Positions 1 to 7,935 of a stretch of 25,031 bases of DNA are shown here, in pieces; positions within the stretch are counted from its first letter, which is position 1, and each line of letters opens with the position of its first letter. A program made the translations under genes and the position numbers. The stretch is taken from assembly GCA_946481275.1 (NCBI GenBank), contig CAMLMV010000069.1, positions 1 to 25,031 on the forward strand. The letters are read 5' to 3'. Below the pieces are notes generated by a model. The model was not told the DNA's origin. It saw only the letters and a program-made list of their open reading frames with translations, and made no database searches. This DNA is from an uncultured Massilia sp. GTDB lineage: Bacteria; Pseudomonadota; Gammaproteobacteria; Burkholderiales; Burkholderiaceae.

Positions 1-1223
1 CCGTGTGCCACAAGTGCGTGACGCCGTGCCCGGTCAACATCGACTTCGGCGACGTCTCGATGAACATGCGTAACCTGCTGCGCAAGATGGACAAGCGCAG
101 CTTCAAGCCGGCGCAGCGCGCGGGCATGTTCTTCCTGAACGCGACCGACCCGACGACGATCAACGCGATGCGCAAGGGGATGATCGACTGGGGCTACAAG
201 GCCCAGCGTCTCGGCGCGACCGTGCTGAAGGCCGTCGCGAAGGAACAGACGAAGGCCCCGCCTCCGACGACCGGCAAGGCGCCGATCCGCGAGCAGGTGA
301 TCCACTTCGTGAACAAGAAGATGCCGGGCAACCTGCCGAAGAAGACGGCGCGCGCGCTGCTGGACATCGAGGACGACAAGATCATCCCGATCATCCGCAA
401 CCCGAAGGTCACCAACGCCGATACGGAAGCCGTGTTCTACTTCCCGGGCTGCGGCTCCGAGCGCCTGTTCTCGCAGGTGGGCCTCGCCACGCAGGCGATG
501 CTATGGGAAGTGGGCGTGCAGACCGTGCTGCCGCCGGGTTACCTGTGCTGCGGCTATCCGCAGCGCGGCGCCGGCCAGTACGACAAGGCCGACAAGATGG
601 TGACGGATAACCGCGTGCTGTTCCACCGCATGGCCAACACGCTGAACTACCTCGACATCAAGACGGTCGTGGTGTCGTGCGGCACCTGCTACGACTCGCT
701 GGCGAACTACGAGTTCGACAAGATCTTCCCGGGCTGCCGCCTTATCGACATCCACGAATACCTGATGGAGAAGGGCGTCAAGCTGGAAGGCGTCACCGGT
801 ACGCGCTACATGTACCACGACCCGTGCCACACGCCGATGAAGCTGCAGGATTCGGTGAAGACCGTGAACGCGCTCGTGCAGACCGTCGACAACGTCAAGA
901 TCGAGAAGAACGACCGCTGCTGCGGCGAGTCGGGCACGTTCGCCGTGAGCCGTCCGGACATCTCGACCCAGGTCCGCTTCCGCAAGGAGCAGGAAATGGT
1001 GAAGGGTGCCGACAAGCTGCGCGAAGACGGCTTCAAGGGCGACGTCAAGATCCTGACGAGCTGCCCGTCCTGCCTGCAGGGCCTGTCGCGCTACAACGAC
1101 GATTCGGGCACCACCGCCGACTACATCGTCGTCGAGATGGCGCGTCACCTGCTGGGCGAGAACTGGTTGCCGAACTACGTCGCCAACGCCAACAACGGCG
1201 GCATCGAGCGGGTGCTCGTATGA
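1..1223 (+). CDS. Fe-S oxidoreductase domain of a large FAD-linked oxidase (5' end outside window)
   Basis: The reading frame is open from the left edge, so this is the C-terminal part (about 406 residues) of a longer protein. It begins inside a ferredoxin-like cluster motif (CHKCVTPCP). Two cysteine-rich CCG domains of the GlcF/heterodisulfide-reductase type follow: FPGCGSERLF...CCGYP...SCGTC at about residues 148-230 and HDPCHTPMKL...CCGESG...SCPSC at about 271-362. Such domains bind iron-sulfur clusters and pass electrons from a flavin domain. In Burkholderiales the gene before a HIT protein and DUF971 is usually a very large DUF3683/FAD-binding oxidase with this tail, which is my inferred identity; the flavin domain is not visible here. 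A GlcF- or GlpC-like separate subunit is the alternative. Its stop overlaps the next start by 4 bp (ATGA), implying co-translation. The substrate is unknown. Confidence 0.85.
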   Translation, partial: VCHKCVTPCPVNIDFGDVSMNMRNLLRKMDKRSFKPAQRAGMFFLNATDPTTINAMRKGMIDWGYKAQRLGATVLKAVAKEQTKAPPPTTGKAPIREQVIHFVNKKMPGNLPKKTARALLDIEDDKIIPIIRNPKVTNADTEAVFYFPGCGSERLFSQVGLATQAMLWEVGVQTVLPPGYLCCGYPQRGAGQYDKADKMVTDNRVLFHRMANTLNYLDIKTVVVSCGTCYDSLANYEFDKIFPGCRLIDIHEYLMEKGVKLEGVTGTRYMYHDPCHTPMKLQDSVKTVNALVQTVDNVKIEKNDRCCGESGTFAVSRPDISTQVRFRKEQEMVKGADKLREDGFKGDVKILTSCPSCLQGLSRYNDDSGTTADYIVVEMARHLLGENWLPNYVANANNGGIERVLV

Positions 1224-1651
1224 CGCGCGTGGCCGGCTGCGAGCTGTGCGACCTGTCCGCGCCGGCCGTCGTCGACAACGACAAGTTCGCGGTCATCCTC
1301 GTCGACGACGCGAACTATCCCGGCTTCGCGCGCGTGATCTGGAAGGATCACGTGCGCGAGGTGAGCGACCTGGCGGACGCGGACCGGCTGCTGCTGAACG
1401 ATGCCGTGTACAACCTGGAACTCGCCGTGCGCGAGGTGATGCAGCCGCTGAAGGTCAACGTCGCGAGCCTGGGCAACGTCGTGCCGCACCTGCACTGGCA
1501 CGTGATCCCGCGCTACGCGGACGATGCGCACTTCCCCGCGCCCGTGTGGGCGCCGGCGCAGCGCACGACGGACGAGGCGGTGCTGGTGGCGCGCCGGGCG
1601 TTGGTGCCGCAGCTGGCGGAGGCGATCGCACGCAGGTTCGCGAGCCGTTAA
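1220..1651 (+). CDS. HIT family protein (histidine triad nucleotide hydrolase)
   Basis: A 143-residue protein with the histidine triad HLHWHVIP (His90, His92, His94), the catalytic signature of HIT nucleotide hydrolases/transferases. The N-terminal CELC pair (Cys7, Cys10) followed by VVDNDKFAVILVDD matches the first strands of the bacterial HIT fold. Start chosen at the ATG that overlaps the upstream stop as ATGA; it has no strong ribosome site of its own, so translation is probably coupled to the Fe-S oxidoreductase gene. Family members cleave AMP or other nucleotides from phosphoramidate, dinucleotide or adenylate substrates in the cytosol. The exact substrate cannot be read from sequence. 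The length is normal and nothing looks broken. Confidence 0.93.
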   Translation: MTRVAGCELCDLSAPAVVDNDKFAVILVDDANYPGFARVIWKDHVREVSDLADADRLLLNDAVYNLELAVREVMQPLKVNVASLGNVVPHLHWHVIPRYADDAHFPAPVWAPAQRTTDEAVLVARRALVPQLAEAIARRFASR

Positions 1652-1681
1652 AATAGGCTTTCGCTCACAGCACACGACATC

Positions 1682-2107
1682 ATGGCTACGCCCACCAACC
1701 TCACCATCCGCCAGCAATCGAAGATCCTGGAAATCGCCTTCGACGACGGCGCCGCCTTCTCCATCCCGTTCGAGCTGATGCGCGTGTATTCGCCGTCGGC
1801 CGAAGTGAAAGGCCACGGTCCGGGCCAGGAGGTGCTGCAGGTCGGCAAGCGCGACGTGGGCATCCGCGGCGTCGAGCCGGTCGGGAACTACGGCGTCAAG
1901 CCGCTGTTCACGGATGGCCACGAGTCCGGCATCTTTACGTGGGACTACCTGTACAAGCTGGGCAACGAGCACGACGCGTTGTGGCAGGACTACCTGGGCC
2001 GCCTGCATGCGGCGGGGTATGAAGGCGACAGCGGGCGCGAAGCGAGTGCCGTGCCGGCGGCCGGGCCGAAAGGCGGCGGTTGCGGCAGCGGTGGGTGTAG
2101 CCACTAA
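1682..2107 (+). CDS. DUF971 (gamma-butyrobetaine hydroxylase-like N-terminal domain) protein
   Basis: A 141-residue protein that is almost entirely one DUF971 domain (about residues 8-115). This is the small beta-rich module found at the N-terminus of gamma-butyrobetaine hydroxylases and as a stand-alone bacterial protein. Typical segments are LEIAFDDGAAFSIPFELMRV, the EVLQVGKRDVGI strand, and the end GIFTWDYLYKLG. The tail is glycine/cysteine-rich (GGGCGSGGCSH), which could bind a metal. In Betaproteobacteria it commonly sits next to ubiE, as here, and stand-alone DUF971 proteins have been suggested to act in iron-sulfur or cofactor biology; that role is inference. A TAAAAT box at 1649-1654 may provide a promoter. 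Transcription probably ends at the hairpin just downstream. Confidence 0.88.
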   Translation: MATPTNLTIRQQSKILEIAFDDGAAFSIPFELMRVYSPSAEVKGHGPGQEVLQVGKRDVGIRGVEPVGNYGVKPLFTDGHESGIFTWDYLYKLGNEHDALWQDYLGRLHAAGYEGDSGREASAVPAAGPKGGGCGSGGCSH

Positions 2108-2111
2108 CGAA

Positions 2112-2152
2112 AACGAAAAAAGCGCCGGTTTGCACACGGCGCTTTTTCGTTT
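2112..2152. terminator. Bidirectional rho-independent terminator between DUF971 and csp genes
   Basis: A near-perfect stem-loop: the left arm AACGAAAAAAGCGCCG pairs with CGGCGCTTTTTCGTT with one bulged A and a 9-base loop. It is flanked by A-runs on one side and T-runs on the other, so it can terminate from both directions. It lies 4 bp after the DUF971 stop and 12 bp after the end of the convergent cold-shock gene. Confidence 0.88.
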
Positions 2153-2164
2153 ACCGGCCTGGAA

Positions 2165-2368
2165 TTATTGCGGCTGGATGTTTGCAGCCTGCTTGCCTTT
2201 TGGGCCGGAGGTCACGTCGAAGGTAACGCGCTGGTTTTCCGCCAGCGATTTGAAGCCTGCCGAATTGATGGCCGAGAAGTGTGCGAACAGATCGTCGCCA
2301 CCATCGTCAGGTTTGATGAAGCCAAAGCCTTTTGCGTCGTTGAACCATTTCACGGTGCCAGTCGCCAT
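2165..2368 (-). CDS. Cold-shock protein, CspA family
   Basis: A 67-residue single cold-shock domain protein, the standard family length. It opens with [20 protein letters not shown], which holds the RNP1 RNA-binding motif [11 protein letters not shown]2 is present as DLFAHFSAI (the more common form is VFVHFSAI, a mild variation). It binds single-stranded RNA/DNA and acts as an RNA chaperone or antiterminator. It is the only clear minus-strand gene in the window, and it interrupts the otherwise co-oriented DUF971-ubiE neighbourhood. A purine-rich GAGAGAG lies just before the ATG, and a long 5' leader (about 100 nt) precedes it, as is usual for regulated csp genes. Which csp paralogue it is, and whether it is cold-inducible, cannot be told. 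Confidence 0.96.
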   Translation of the reverse strand: MATGTVKWFNDAKGFGFIKPDDGGDDLFAHFSAINSAGFKSLAENQRVTFDVTSGPKGKQAANIQPQ

Positions 2369-2479
2369 GTTTCTCTCTCTAAATAGATTTTTTTAACAAG
2401 TATGAGTTATCGCCGGCGGCACATGGTTAAGCGATAAGGCATCCCTGTTCCAGACTGTGCGCAAGCGAAAACCATTATA
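2369..2479 (-). promoter_or_regulatory. csp promoter -10 box and long 5' leader
   Basis: On the minus strand a perfect TATAAT (plus-strand 2474-2479) lies about 105 bp before the csp ATG, predicting a leader of about 100 nt. I find no good -35 at 16-18 bp spacing, so the promoter call rests on the -10 alone. Long structured leaders are characteristic of cold-shock mRNAs, where they act as temperature-responsive elements; function here is inferred. The rest of the divergent csp-ubiE spacer (2480-2642) shows only the ubiE promoter candidate. Confidence 0.5.
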
Positions 2480-2610
2480 AGCAGAGTTTTAACAATTGCG
2501 ATGCACGTTTGTTATCTTGTGTGGTAAAGCCGACATTGGCCGCGAAGCAAACGTTTTCGTCGTGTCCGTCCGGTAAGTCATCTTTAAGCCGGCCCGTACA
2601 CCCCGGCTTG

Positions 2611-2616
2611 TATAAT
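2611..2616 (+). promoter_or_regulatory. -10 box of the ubiE promoter
   Basis: A perfect TATAAT lies 26 bp before the ubiE ATG, in a lower-GC stretch. No convincing -35 hexamer is present at normal spacing. Since the upstream neighbour csp runs the other way, ubiE must have its own promoter, and this is the best candidate. There is no clear purine-rich ribosome site between it and the ATG. Confidence 0.5.
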
Positions 2617-2642
2617 GTGGCAAGACTAAACGGCTTGCTACT

Positions 2643-3377
2643 ATGACCAACACCACCCATTTCGGCTACAAGACCGTCTCGGAAGACGAGAAGGTCCACG
2701 AGGTAGCCAAGGTATTCCACTCGGTCGCGTCCAAATACGACGTGATGAACGACCTGATGTCCGCCGGCCTGCACCGCGTGTGGAAGGCGTTCACCATTGC
2801 CCAGGCCGGCATTCGTCCCGGCTTCAAGGTGCTCGACATTGCGGGCGGCACGGGCGACCTGTCGAAGGCGTTCGCCAAGCAGGCGGGGCCGAGCGGCGAG
2901 GTGTGGCTCACGGACATCAACGAGTCGATGCTGCGCGTGGGCCGCGATCGTCTATTGAACAAAGGTCTAGTCACCCCCACCTTGCTCTGTGACGCGGAGA
3001 AACTGCCGTTCCCGGACAATTATTTCGATCGCGTCAGCGTGGCCTTTGGCCTGCGCAACATGACGCACAAGGATCAGGCACTGGCGGAAATGCGCCGGGT
3101 GCTCAAGCCGGGCGGCAAGTTGCTCGTGCTGGAGTTTTCGAAAGTGGCGGCGCCGCTGCAAAAGCCGTACGACGTGTATTCGTTCTCGGTGCTGCCATGG
3201 CTGGGTCAGCGCATCGCCAACGATGCGGAAAGCTACCGGTACCTGGCGGAATCGATCCGCATGCATCCGGACCAGGAAACGCTGAAGTCGATGATGGAAA
3301 CGGCGGGCCTGGAACGCGTGCAGTACTACAACCTGACGGCCGGTGTGGCCGCACTGCACACCGGCATCAAACTTTGA
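2643..3377 (+). CDS. ubiE: Ubiquinone/menaquinone biosynthesis C-methyltransferase UbiE
   Basis: A 244-residue class I SAM-dependent methyltransferase with the UbiE pattern throughout. [19 protein letters not shown] at the N-terminus and [17 protein letters not shown] are family signatures. The SAM-binding motif I is [10 protein letters not shown] (about residues 63-72), followed by the acidic segment [14 protein letters not shown] and the post-motif [13 protein letters not shown] (about 154). UbiE adds the C-methyl group to the benzoquinol ring during ubiquinone synthesis, and to demethylmenaquinol where that exists. The length is normal. It is followed within 9 bp by the Tim44-like gene, so the two are almost certainly one transcript. 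This gene anchors the ubi cluster and its identity is secure. Confidence 0.97.
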   Translation: MTNTTHFGYKTVSEDEKVHEVAKVFHSVASKYDVMNDLMSAGLHRVWKAFTIAQAGIRPGFKVLDIAGGTGDLSKAFAKQAGPSGEVWLTDINESMLRVGRDRLLNKGLVTPTLLCDAEKLPFPDNYFDRVSVAFGLRNMTHKDQALAEMRRVLKPGGKLLVLEFSKVAAPLQKPYDVYSFSVLPWLGQRIANDAESYRYLAESIRMHPDQETLKSMMETAGLERVQYYNLTAGVAALHTGIKL

Positions 3378-3386
3378 GGTGAGCTG

Positions 3387-4331
3387 ATGAAAAAGTTAAT
3401 GGCCAGCATGATGATCGCGCTGATGACGCTGTCGAGCGTCGCCGATGCGCGCCCGGTCGGCGGCAACCGTTCGTTCGGCCGCCAGTCGCAATCCGTGAGC
3501 CGCATGCGCGCCCCGGCGCCGGCACCGGCACCTGCCCAGCAGCCGTCGTACCAGCAGCGTCCGGCGTCGGCCCCGGTGGCCCCGGCCCAGGTGCCGCAGA
3601 AGCGCCCGAGTATGTGGAAAGGCGTGCTGGGCGGCGCGTTGCTGGGCCTCGGCCTCGGCGCGCTGTTCTCGCACTTCGGCATCGGCGGCGCGATGGCCAG
3701 CGCCCTGTCGTCGATCCTGATGATTCTGCTGCTCGTGTTCGCCGTGATGTTCATCATCCGCATGTTCCGCCGCAAGGACACGCCGGCCAACCCGACTTTT
3801 ACGGGCTTTAACCAGAATCCCGTGCCGGCCTCGGCCACGCCGGAAATCGGTTCGGGCCTGAACAATGCCTATGCCGGCAACCAGGGCGGCTTCCAGTCGG
3901 GCTTCTCGAACGCGCCGTCGCTCGACAAGGCGGCACCCGCCCACGAGCAGTGGGGCGTGCCGGCCGGGTTCGACACGGATGCATTCCTGCGCCACGCCAG
4001 GTCCTCGTTCATCCGCATGCAAGCGGCCTGGGACCGCGGCGACCTCGCCGACCTGCGCGAATTCACGTCGCCCGAGGTGTACGCGGAACTGTCGCTGCAG
4101 ATCCAGGAACGGGGCGGCCAGCCGGACTATACGGAAGTCGTCAGCATCGATTCCCAACTGCTGGGCATCGAGACGACCGACCGCGATTACCTGGCGAGCG
4201 TCCAGTTCAACGGCATGATCCGCAACGCGCCGGGCGCGCCGACGGAACCGTTCGTCGAAGTCTGGAACCTGGCCAAGCCGCTGGCCGGCAACGGCGGCTG
4301 GGTCCTGGCGGGCATTCAGCAGATCACTTAA
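3387..4331 (+). CDS. Tim44-like domain membrane protein in the ubi cluster
   Basis: A 314-residue protein preceded by a good ribosome site (GAGGTGA). It has an N-terminal signal-like segment (about residues 1-22, ending near VADARP). A proline/alanine/glutamine-rich linker (about 38-72) follows, then a glycine-rich hydrophobic region (about 76-126) that can form one or two membrane spans, then an RMFRRK stop-transfer. The C-terminal part (about 195-314) fits the Tim44-like fold (AFLRHARSSFIRMQAAWDRG, then a cystatin-like beta sheet). Its position between ubiE and ubiJ is a recurring arrangement in Betaproteobacteria as I recall it. By analogy with mitochondrial Tim44 it may tether partners to the inner membrane; a role in organising ubiquinone enzymes is inference only. 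Confidence 0.85.
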   Translation: MKKLMASMMIALMTLSSVADARPVGGNRSFGRQSQSVSRMRAPAPAPAPAQQPSYQQRPASAPVAPAQVPQKRPSMWKGVLGGALLGLGLGALFSHFGIGGAMASALSSILMILLLVFAVMFIIRMFRRKDTPANPTFTGFNQNPVPASATPEIGSGLNNAYAGNQGGFQSGFSNAPSLDKAAPAHEQWGVPAGFDTDAFLRHARSSFIRMQAAWDRGDLADLREFTSPEVYAELSLQIQERGGQPDYTEVVSIDSQLLGIETTDRDYLASVQFNGMIRNAPGAPTEPFVEVWNLAKPLAGNGGWVLAGIQQIT

Positions 4332-4392
4332 AATTTTCGCAAGAAAAAAGCTTGTGCTCCGGGGTTTATGCTCTGGTGAACTGGTAAGATCG

Positions 4393-4424
4393 AAACCGCC
4401 CGACCTATGCCGGGCGGTTTTATT
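4393..4424 (+). terminator. Terminator-like hairpin just before ubiJ
   Basis: A perfect 10-bp stem AAACCGCCCG / CGGGCGGTTT with an 8-base loop, followed by TATTTT. It has the form of an intrinsic terminator. It lies 62 bp after the Tim44-like stop but only about 9-20 bp before the possible ubiJ start codons. It either splits the ubi cluster into two transcripts or acts as an attenuator for ubiJ-ubiB. Confidence 0.78.
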
Positions 4425-4432
4425 TTGTGTAG

Positions 4433-5098
4433 ATGAAAATGGTCATGTCTTCGACTCCCTCTTTCCTGTCGCCATCGGCCCCGGCCGTCGCGACGATCAA
4501 CCACCTGCTGGCACAGGAAGCGTGGGCGCGCGATGCGCTGATGCGCCACGCCGGCAAGGTCGCCGTCATCGATACCGGCCATTTGGCCCTGCGCATGCGC
4601 GTCGCGCGCGACGGCATGCTCGAGGCGGCGGGCGTCGATGATGCGGCCAGCGTCACCATCCACGTCAAGCTCTCCGACCTGCCGCTGATCCTGCAGAACC
4701 GCGACCGCGCGTTTTCGTACGTACGGATCGAAGGCGATGCCGAGTTCGCCAACACGATCTCGCAATTGTCCAAGGGCCTGCGCTGGGATGCCGAGCACGA
4801 TCTCGAACGCGTGGTCGGGCCGATCGGCGCCGTGCGCCTGGCCGGCGGCGCGCGTTCCGCAGTGACGGGCGCGGCCACGGCCGGACGCCGGCTCGCGGAG
4901 AACGTCGCCGAATTCCTGCTGGAAGAACGCCGCGTGCTCGTGCGCCCGGCAACTGTAGATAATTTCGCCGACGACGTCGGCCGTTTGCGCGACGACGTCG
5001 AGCGCACGGCCAAGCGCATCGCCAAACTGGAGCAGAAGCTCGCTGCACGCAGCATCGCTCCCGTTCCGACGACCCCTGACACGCCTTCGGACCACTGA
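4433..5098 (+). CDS. ubiJ: UbiJ-like SCP2-domain ubiquinone accessory factor
   Basis: A 221-residue protein (209-217 if a later ATG is used: candidates at 4433, 4439 and 4445). Its N-terminal part holds an SCP2-like lipid-binding domain (about residues 20-120: [50 protein letters not shown]). It ends in a coiled-coil-like stretch ([26 protein letters not shown]). Both features match UbiJ, which in E. coli binds ubiquinone intermediates as part of a soluble Ubi complex. The position directly before ubiB, with a TGATG overlap, supports the call. No clear ribosome site precedes any candidate start, because a terminator-like hairpin occupies that place. The protein itself looks intact. Confidence 0.88.
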   Translation: MKMVMSSTPSFLSPSAPAVATINHLLAQEAWARDALMRHAGKVAVIDTGHLALRMRVARDGMLEAAGVDDAASVTIHVKLSDLPLILQNRDRAFSYVRIEGDAEFANTISQLSKGLRWDAEHDLERVVGPIGAVRLAGGARSAVTGAATAGRRLAENVAEFLLEERRVLVRPATVDNFADDVGRLRDDVERTAKRIAKLEQKLAARSIAPVPTTPDTPSDH

Positions 5099-6666
5099 TG
5101 ATCCTGAAATTCCTGCGCCTGCTGAAGATCTTCACCGTCATCGTCAAATATGGCCTGGACGAGATCGCTATTTCCGGCCTGCACGTACCCCGCACCGCCC
5201 GCCTGATCAATACCGTCTTCTTCTGGCGCCGCATCACGTCGCCCCGCGCGATCCGCCTGCGCCTCGCGCTGGAAGAGCTGGGGCCGATCTTCGTGAAATT
5301 CGGCCAGGTGCTGTCGACCCGGCCCGACCTGATGCCGCCGGACATCGTGGCCGAGCTGTCGCTATTGCAGGACCGCGTGCCGCCGTTCGATTCCGACCTG
5401 GCCGTCGCCCAGATCACGCGCTCCCTCGGCGCCTCGCCGGAGAATTTGTTCGCCTCGTTCGAGCGCACGCCCGTCGCTTCCGCATCGATCGCCCAGGTGC
5501 ACTTTGCCACGCTCAAGAATGGCAAGGAGGTGGCCGTCAAAGTGCTGCGTCCGGGCATGAAGAGCACGATCGATGAAGACATTGCCCTGATGCAGATGGC
5601 CGCTGGCGTCATCGAAAAAGTGTGGGCCGACAGCCGTCGCCTGAAACCGCGCGAAGTCGTGGCCGAGTTCGACAAATACCTGCACGACGAGCTCGACCTG
5701 ATGCGCGAGGCTGCCAATGCGAGCCAGCTGCGCCGCAATTTCGCGAATTCCGACCTGCTGATGGTGCCGGAAATGTATTGGGATTATTGTTCCAGCAGCG
5801 TGATCGTGATGGAACGCATGAACGGCATCCCGATTTCGCAGACGGACCGCCTTGTCGCGGCCGGCGTCGACCTCAAGAAATTGTCCAGCGACGGTGTCGA
5901 GATTTTCTTCACGCAAGTCTTCCGCGACGGCTTTTTTCACGCGGACATGCACCCGGGTAATATCCTTGTGTCGATCGATCCGGACACGTTCGGACGCTAC
6001 ATCGCGCTGGACTTCGGCATCGTGGGCACCCTGAATGACTTCGATAAAGATTACCTGTCGCAGAACTTCCTCGCGTTCTTCCGGCGCGACTACAAGCGCG
6101 TGGCCGAGGCGCACATCGAATCGGGCTGGGCGCCGCGCGAGACCCGCGTCGACGAACTGGAAGCCGCCGTGCGCGCCACGTGCGAACCGATCTTCGATCG
6201 CCCCCTGAAAGACATTTCCTTCGGCCAGGTGTTGCTGCGCCTGTTCCAGACGTCGCGCCGCTTCAACGTCGAAGTGCAGCCGCAGCTCGTGCTGCTGCAA
6301 AAGACCATGCTGAACATCGAGGGCCTGGGCCGCCAGCTCGACCCGGACCTCGACCTGTGGAAGACGGCGAAGCCGTACCTGGAGCGCTGGATGGCAGAGC
6401 AGGTCGGCTGGCGTGGCATGGCCGAGCGCCTGAAGGCCGAGGCACCGCGCTTCGGCCAGATCCTGCCGCAACTGCCGCGCCTCGTGCACCAGGTCTTGCA
6501 CAAGCGTGCGTACAGCGATCTCGACATGGGTGACCTGATGGCCAAGCTGGTGGACCAGCAGCGCCGCACCAACCGCCTGCTGGCCTTTCTCGCCTGCGTG
6601 ACGGGCGTGCTGACGGTGATCGTCGTCGGCCTGGAGGTCGCCGGGCACCTGCACTGGACGCCGTGA
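5098..6666 (+). CDS. ubiB: UbiB, atypical kinase/ATPase of ubiquinone biosynthesis
   Basis: A 522-residue ABC1/ADCK/UbiB-family protein of normal length. The hallmark KxGQ motif is [13 protein letters not shown] (about residues 65-77), and the alanine-rich nucleotide loop is ASASIAQVH. Kinase-like catalytic elements are HADMHPGN (about 281-288) and the DFG-type LDFGIVGTL (about 304-312). The C-terminus has one hydrophobic membrane anchor (about 494-516: [21 protein letters not shown]). UbiB is required for early steps of ubiquinone synthesis at the inner membrane and probably uses ATPase activity to extract lipid intermediates. The start overlaps the ubiJ stop (TGATG), and the stop overlaps the next start the same way, so ubiJ-ubiB-methyltransferase are translationally linked. 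Confidence 0.97.
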   Translation: MILKFLRLLKIFTVIVKYGLDEIAISGLHVPRTARLINTVFFWRRITSPRAIRLRLALEELGPIFVKFGQVLSTRPDLMPPDIVAELSLLQDRVPPFDSDLAVAQITRSLGASPENLFASFERTPVASASIAQVHFATLKNGKEVAVKVLRPGMKSTIDEDIALMQMAAGVIEKVWADSRRLKPREVVAEFDKYLHDELDLMREAANASQLRRNFANSDLLMVPEMYWDYCSSSVIVMERMNGIPISQTDRLVAAGVDLKKLSSDGVEIFFTQVFRDGFFHADMHPGNILVSIDPDTFGRYIALDFGIVGTLNDFDKDYLSQNFLAFFRRDYKRVAEAHIESGWAPRETRVDELEAAVRATCEPIFDRPLKDISFGQVLLRLFQTSRRFNVEVQPQLVLLQKTMLNIEGLGRQLDPDLDLWKTAKPYLERWMAEQVGWRGMAERLKAEAPRFGQILPQLPRLVHQVLHKRAYSDLDMGDLMAKLVDQQRRTNRLLAFLACVTGVLTVIVVGLEVAGHLHWTP

Positions 6667-7268
6667 TGGCCTCGGCGCCGGATTTCGCCAGCCGCGATCC
6701 GCTGTCGCCGCAATTCTGGGACGAGCGCTTCGAGCGCGACTTCACGCCGTGGGAGCGGGGTGGGGTGCCGGTGGCGTTGCGGCGGTTCGCGGCTTTGTCT
6801 CGACCACTCGTTACGCTGATTCCAGGTTGTGGTTCCGCACACGAATTGACGCTGATGTGCGAGGCCGGCTGGGACGCCACCGCCATCGATTTTTCGCCCG
6901 AAGCCGTCGCGCGTGCCCGTGCGCTGGCCGGACCGTGGGCAGACCGCATCCAACAAGCCGATTTCTTCGGGTATGCACCGGAGAAGCCGCTGGACCTCGT
7001 CTATGAGCAGGCGTTCCTGTGTGCGCTGCCGCGGGCACGCCGGGCGGACGTGGCGCGGCGCTGGGCCGAATTGCTGGGGCAGGGCGGTCTGCTTGCTGGC
7101 TATTTCTTCTTCGACAATGTGCCGAAGGGGCCGCCGTTCGGGATCGCACGTGACGAACTGGATGCTTTGCTGGAGCCCGCGTTCGAGTGCGTGGCCGATG
7201 AAGCCGTCGAGGATTCGATCCCGGTGTTCGCAGGCAAGGAACGCTGGATGATCTGGCAACGCCGATAA
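6666..7268 (+). CDS. TPMT-like SAM-dependent methyltransferase
   Basis: A 200-residue methyltransferase of the thiopurine S-methyltransferase (TPMT)-like family. The N-terminal QFWDERFERDFTPWERGGVP is the family's characteristic opening. The SAM motif I is LIPGCGSAHE (about residues 52-61), followed by WDATAIDFSPEAV and the DFF...DLVYEQAFLCALP segment typical of this group. I chose the ATG that overlaps the ubiB stop (TGATG) rather than the GTG one codon earlier. Family members methylate thiols, selenium/tellurium compounds or other small nucleophiles; the natural substrate here is unknown. Coupling to ubiB makes a role linked to quinone metabolism possible, but I have no motif-level evidence for it. 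Confidence 0.88.
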   Translation: MASAPDFASRDPLSPQFWDERFERDFTPWERGGVPVALRRFAALSRPLVTLIPGCGSAHELTLMCEAGWDATAIDFSPEAVARARALAGPWADRIQQADFFGYAPEKPLDLVYEQAFLCALPRARRADVARRWAELLGQGGLLAGYFFFDNVPKGPPFGIARDELDALLEPAFECVADEAVEDSIPVFAGKERWMIWQRR

Positions 7269-7270
7269 AA

Positions 7271-7310
7271 GAAAAGGGCCCGCAAGCGGGCCCCGAGTGA
7301 AGTGCTTTTC
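7271..7310 (+). terminator. Possible terminator after the ubi operon
   Basis: GGGCCCGC and GCGGGCCC form a GC-rich 8-bp stem at 7276-7293, and GAAAAG/CTTTTC can pair outside it to give a longer interrupted stem. There is no T-run directly after the GC stem, only TTTTC at the end, so it is weaker than the other terminators here. Position right after the operon's last stop supports the call. Confidence 0.45.
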
Positions 7311-7451
7311 TTCGGTATTGCGGCGTGCCGGAAGCCGGTCGCGCAAACTTCTGTTTCTTAATCCTTGTGCAGCATTGCTGCTAAGAATGCTATTTAATCA
7401 GTTAAGTTGATGTTCGGCAAACAGAACCAATCGTGTGCTGACGAAAAACAA

Positions 7452-7513
7452 CACTGTTTCCACAGTGCAGCAAGCCGGCCAGGCGTCCATCTGCTCCATA
7501 AAAGCTTTATAAT
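7452..7513 (+). promoter_or_regulatory. Dyad and -10 box upstream of the FmdB-type gene
   Basis: A perfect 6-bp dyad, CACTGT-N4-ACAGTG (7452-7467), lies about 40 bp before a perfect TATAAT (7508-7513). The gene start is 33 bp further on. No good -35 is visible. The dyad could be an operator half-site pair or chance. The rest of the 7311-7546 spacer shows nothing I can name. Confidence 0.4.
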
Positions 7514-7546
7514 TCAGGGTTTTGATGATTTTTGCGGAGTATTCAG

Positions 7547-7858
7547 ATGCCGATTTACGCCTACCGCTGCGATGAATGCGGTTTTGCCAAGGATGTACTG
7601 CAAAAGATTTCCGATCCGGTTCTGACCGTTTGCCCCTCGTGCGGCAAGTCATCGTTCAAGAAGCAAGTCACCGCCGCCGGTTTCCAGTTGAAGGGTACCG
7701 GCTGGTACGTGACCGACTTCCGCGGTGGCTCGGCGCCGGCTACGGGCACGGCACCATCGGCGCCGTCCGACAATAACGCCAGCGGCACGAGCAGCACCGA
7801 ATCGTCGCCGGCGCCGGCGCCCAGCGCCGCACCGGCGAAGGACAGCAGCAGTACCTGA
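7547..7858 (+). CDS. FmdB-type zinc ribbon protein
   Basis: A 103-residue protein that starts MPIYAYRCDECG and has two CxxC pairs (Cys8/Cys11 and Cys29/Cys32), the CxxC_CXXC_SSSS zinc ribbon of the FmdB regulatory-protein family. The second half of the domain reads VTAAGFQLKGTGWYVTDF, also family-typical. The tail from about residue 66 is a low-complexity Ala/Pro/Ser/Thr stretch, probably disordered and variable between species. Start chosen at the ATG preceded by GCGGAG; a TTG five codons upstream is possible but unlikely. The family's function is poorly defined: the name comes from the formamidase locus, and a putative regulator role is inference. It lies upstream of a DUF502 gene and aspS on the same strand. 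Confidence 0.92.
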   Translation: MPIYAYRCDECGFAKDVLQKISDPVLTVCPSCGKSSFKKQVTAAGFQLKGTGWYVTDFRGGSAPATGTAPSAPSDNNASGTSSTESSPAPAPSAAPAKDSSST

Positions 7859-7935
7859 CCGCGGCGCCGGCCCATCGCGGCCGGCGCATAATGAGCACCC
7901 GACAAATCATCGGACGAGATCCGTCACGACAATCG

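Noticed and set aside
501..1148. Long minus-strand open frames opposite the Fe-S oxidoreductase gene, and similar long antisense frames opposite aspS, ubiB, the histidine kinase and the acyl-CoA dehydrogenase
   Set aside because: They mirror the codon bias of real high-GC genes, give low-complexity Arg/His/Val-rich translations, and match no family.
4332..4392. Possible small RNA or riboswitch between the Tim44-like gene and the hairpin before ubiJ
   Set aside because: I could not match the sequence to any known riboswitch core, and no convincing promoter is visible; only the hairpin is supported.
7741..7855. Low-complexity Ala/Pro/Ser tail of the FmdB-type protein as a repeat element
   Set aside because: It is ordinary compositional bias of a disordered tail, without a clear repeat unit.
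7891..7935. Earlier ATG for the DUF502 protein
   Set aside because: The family N-terminus is MRKYFITG at 7936, and the earlier 15 residues do not fit the family.
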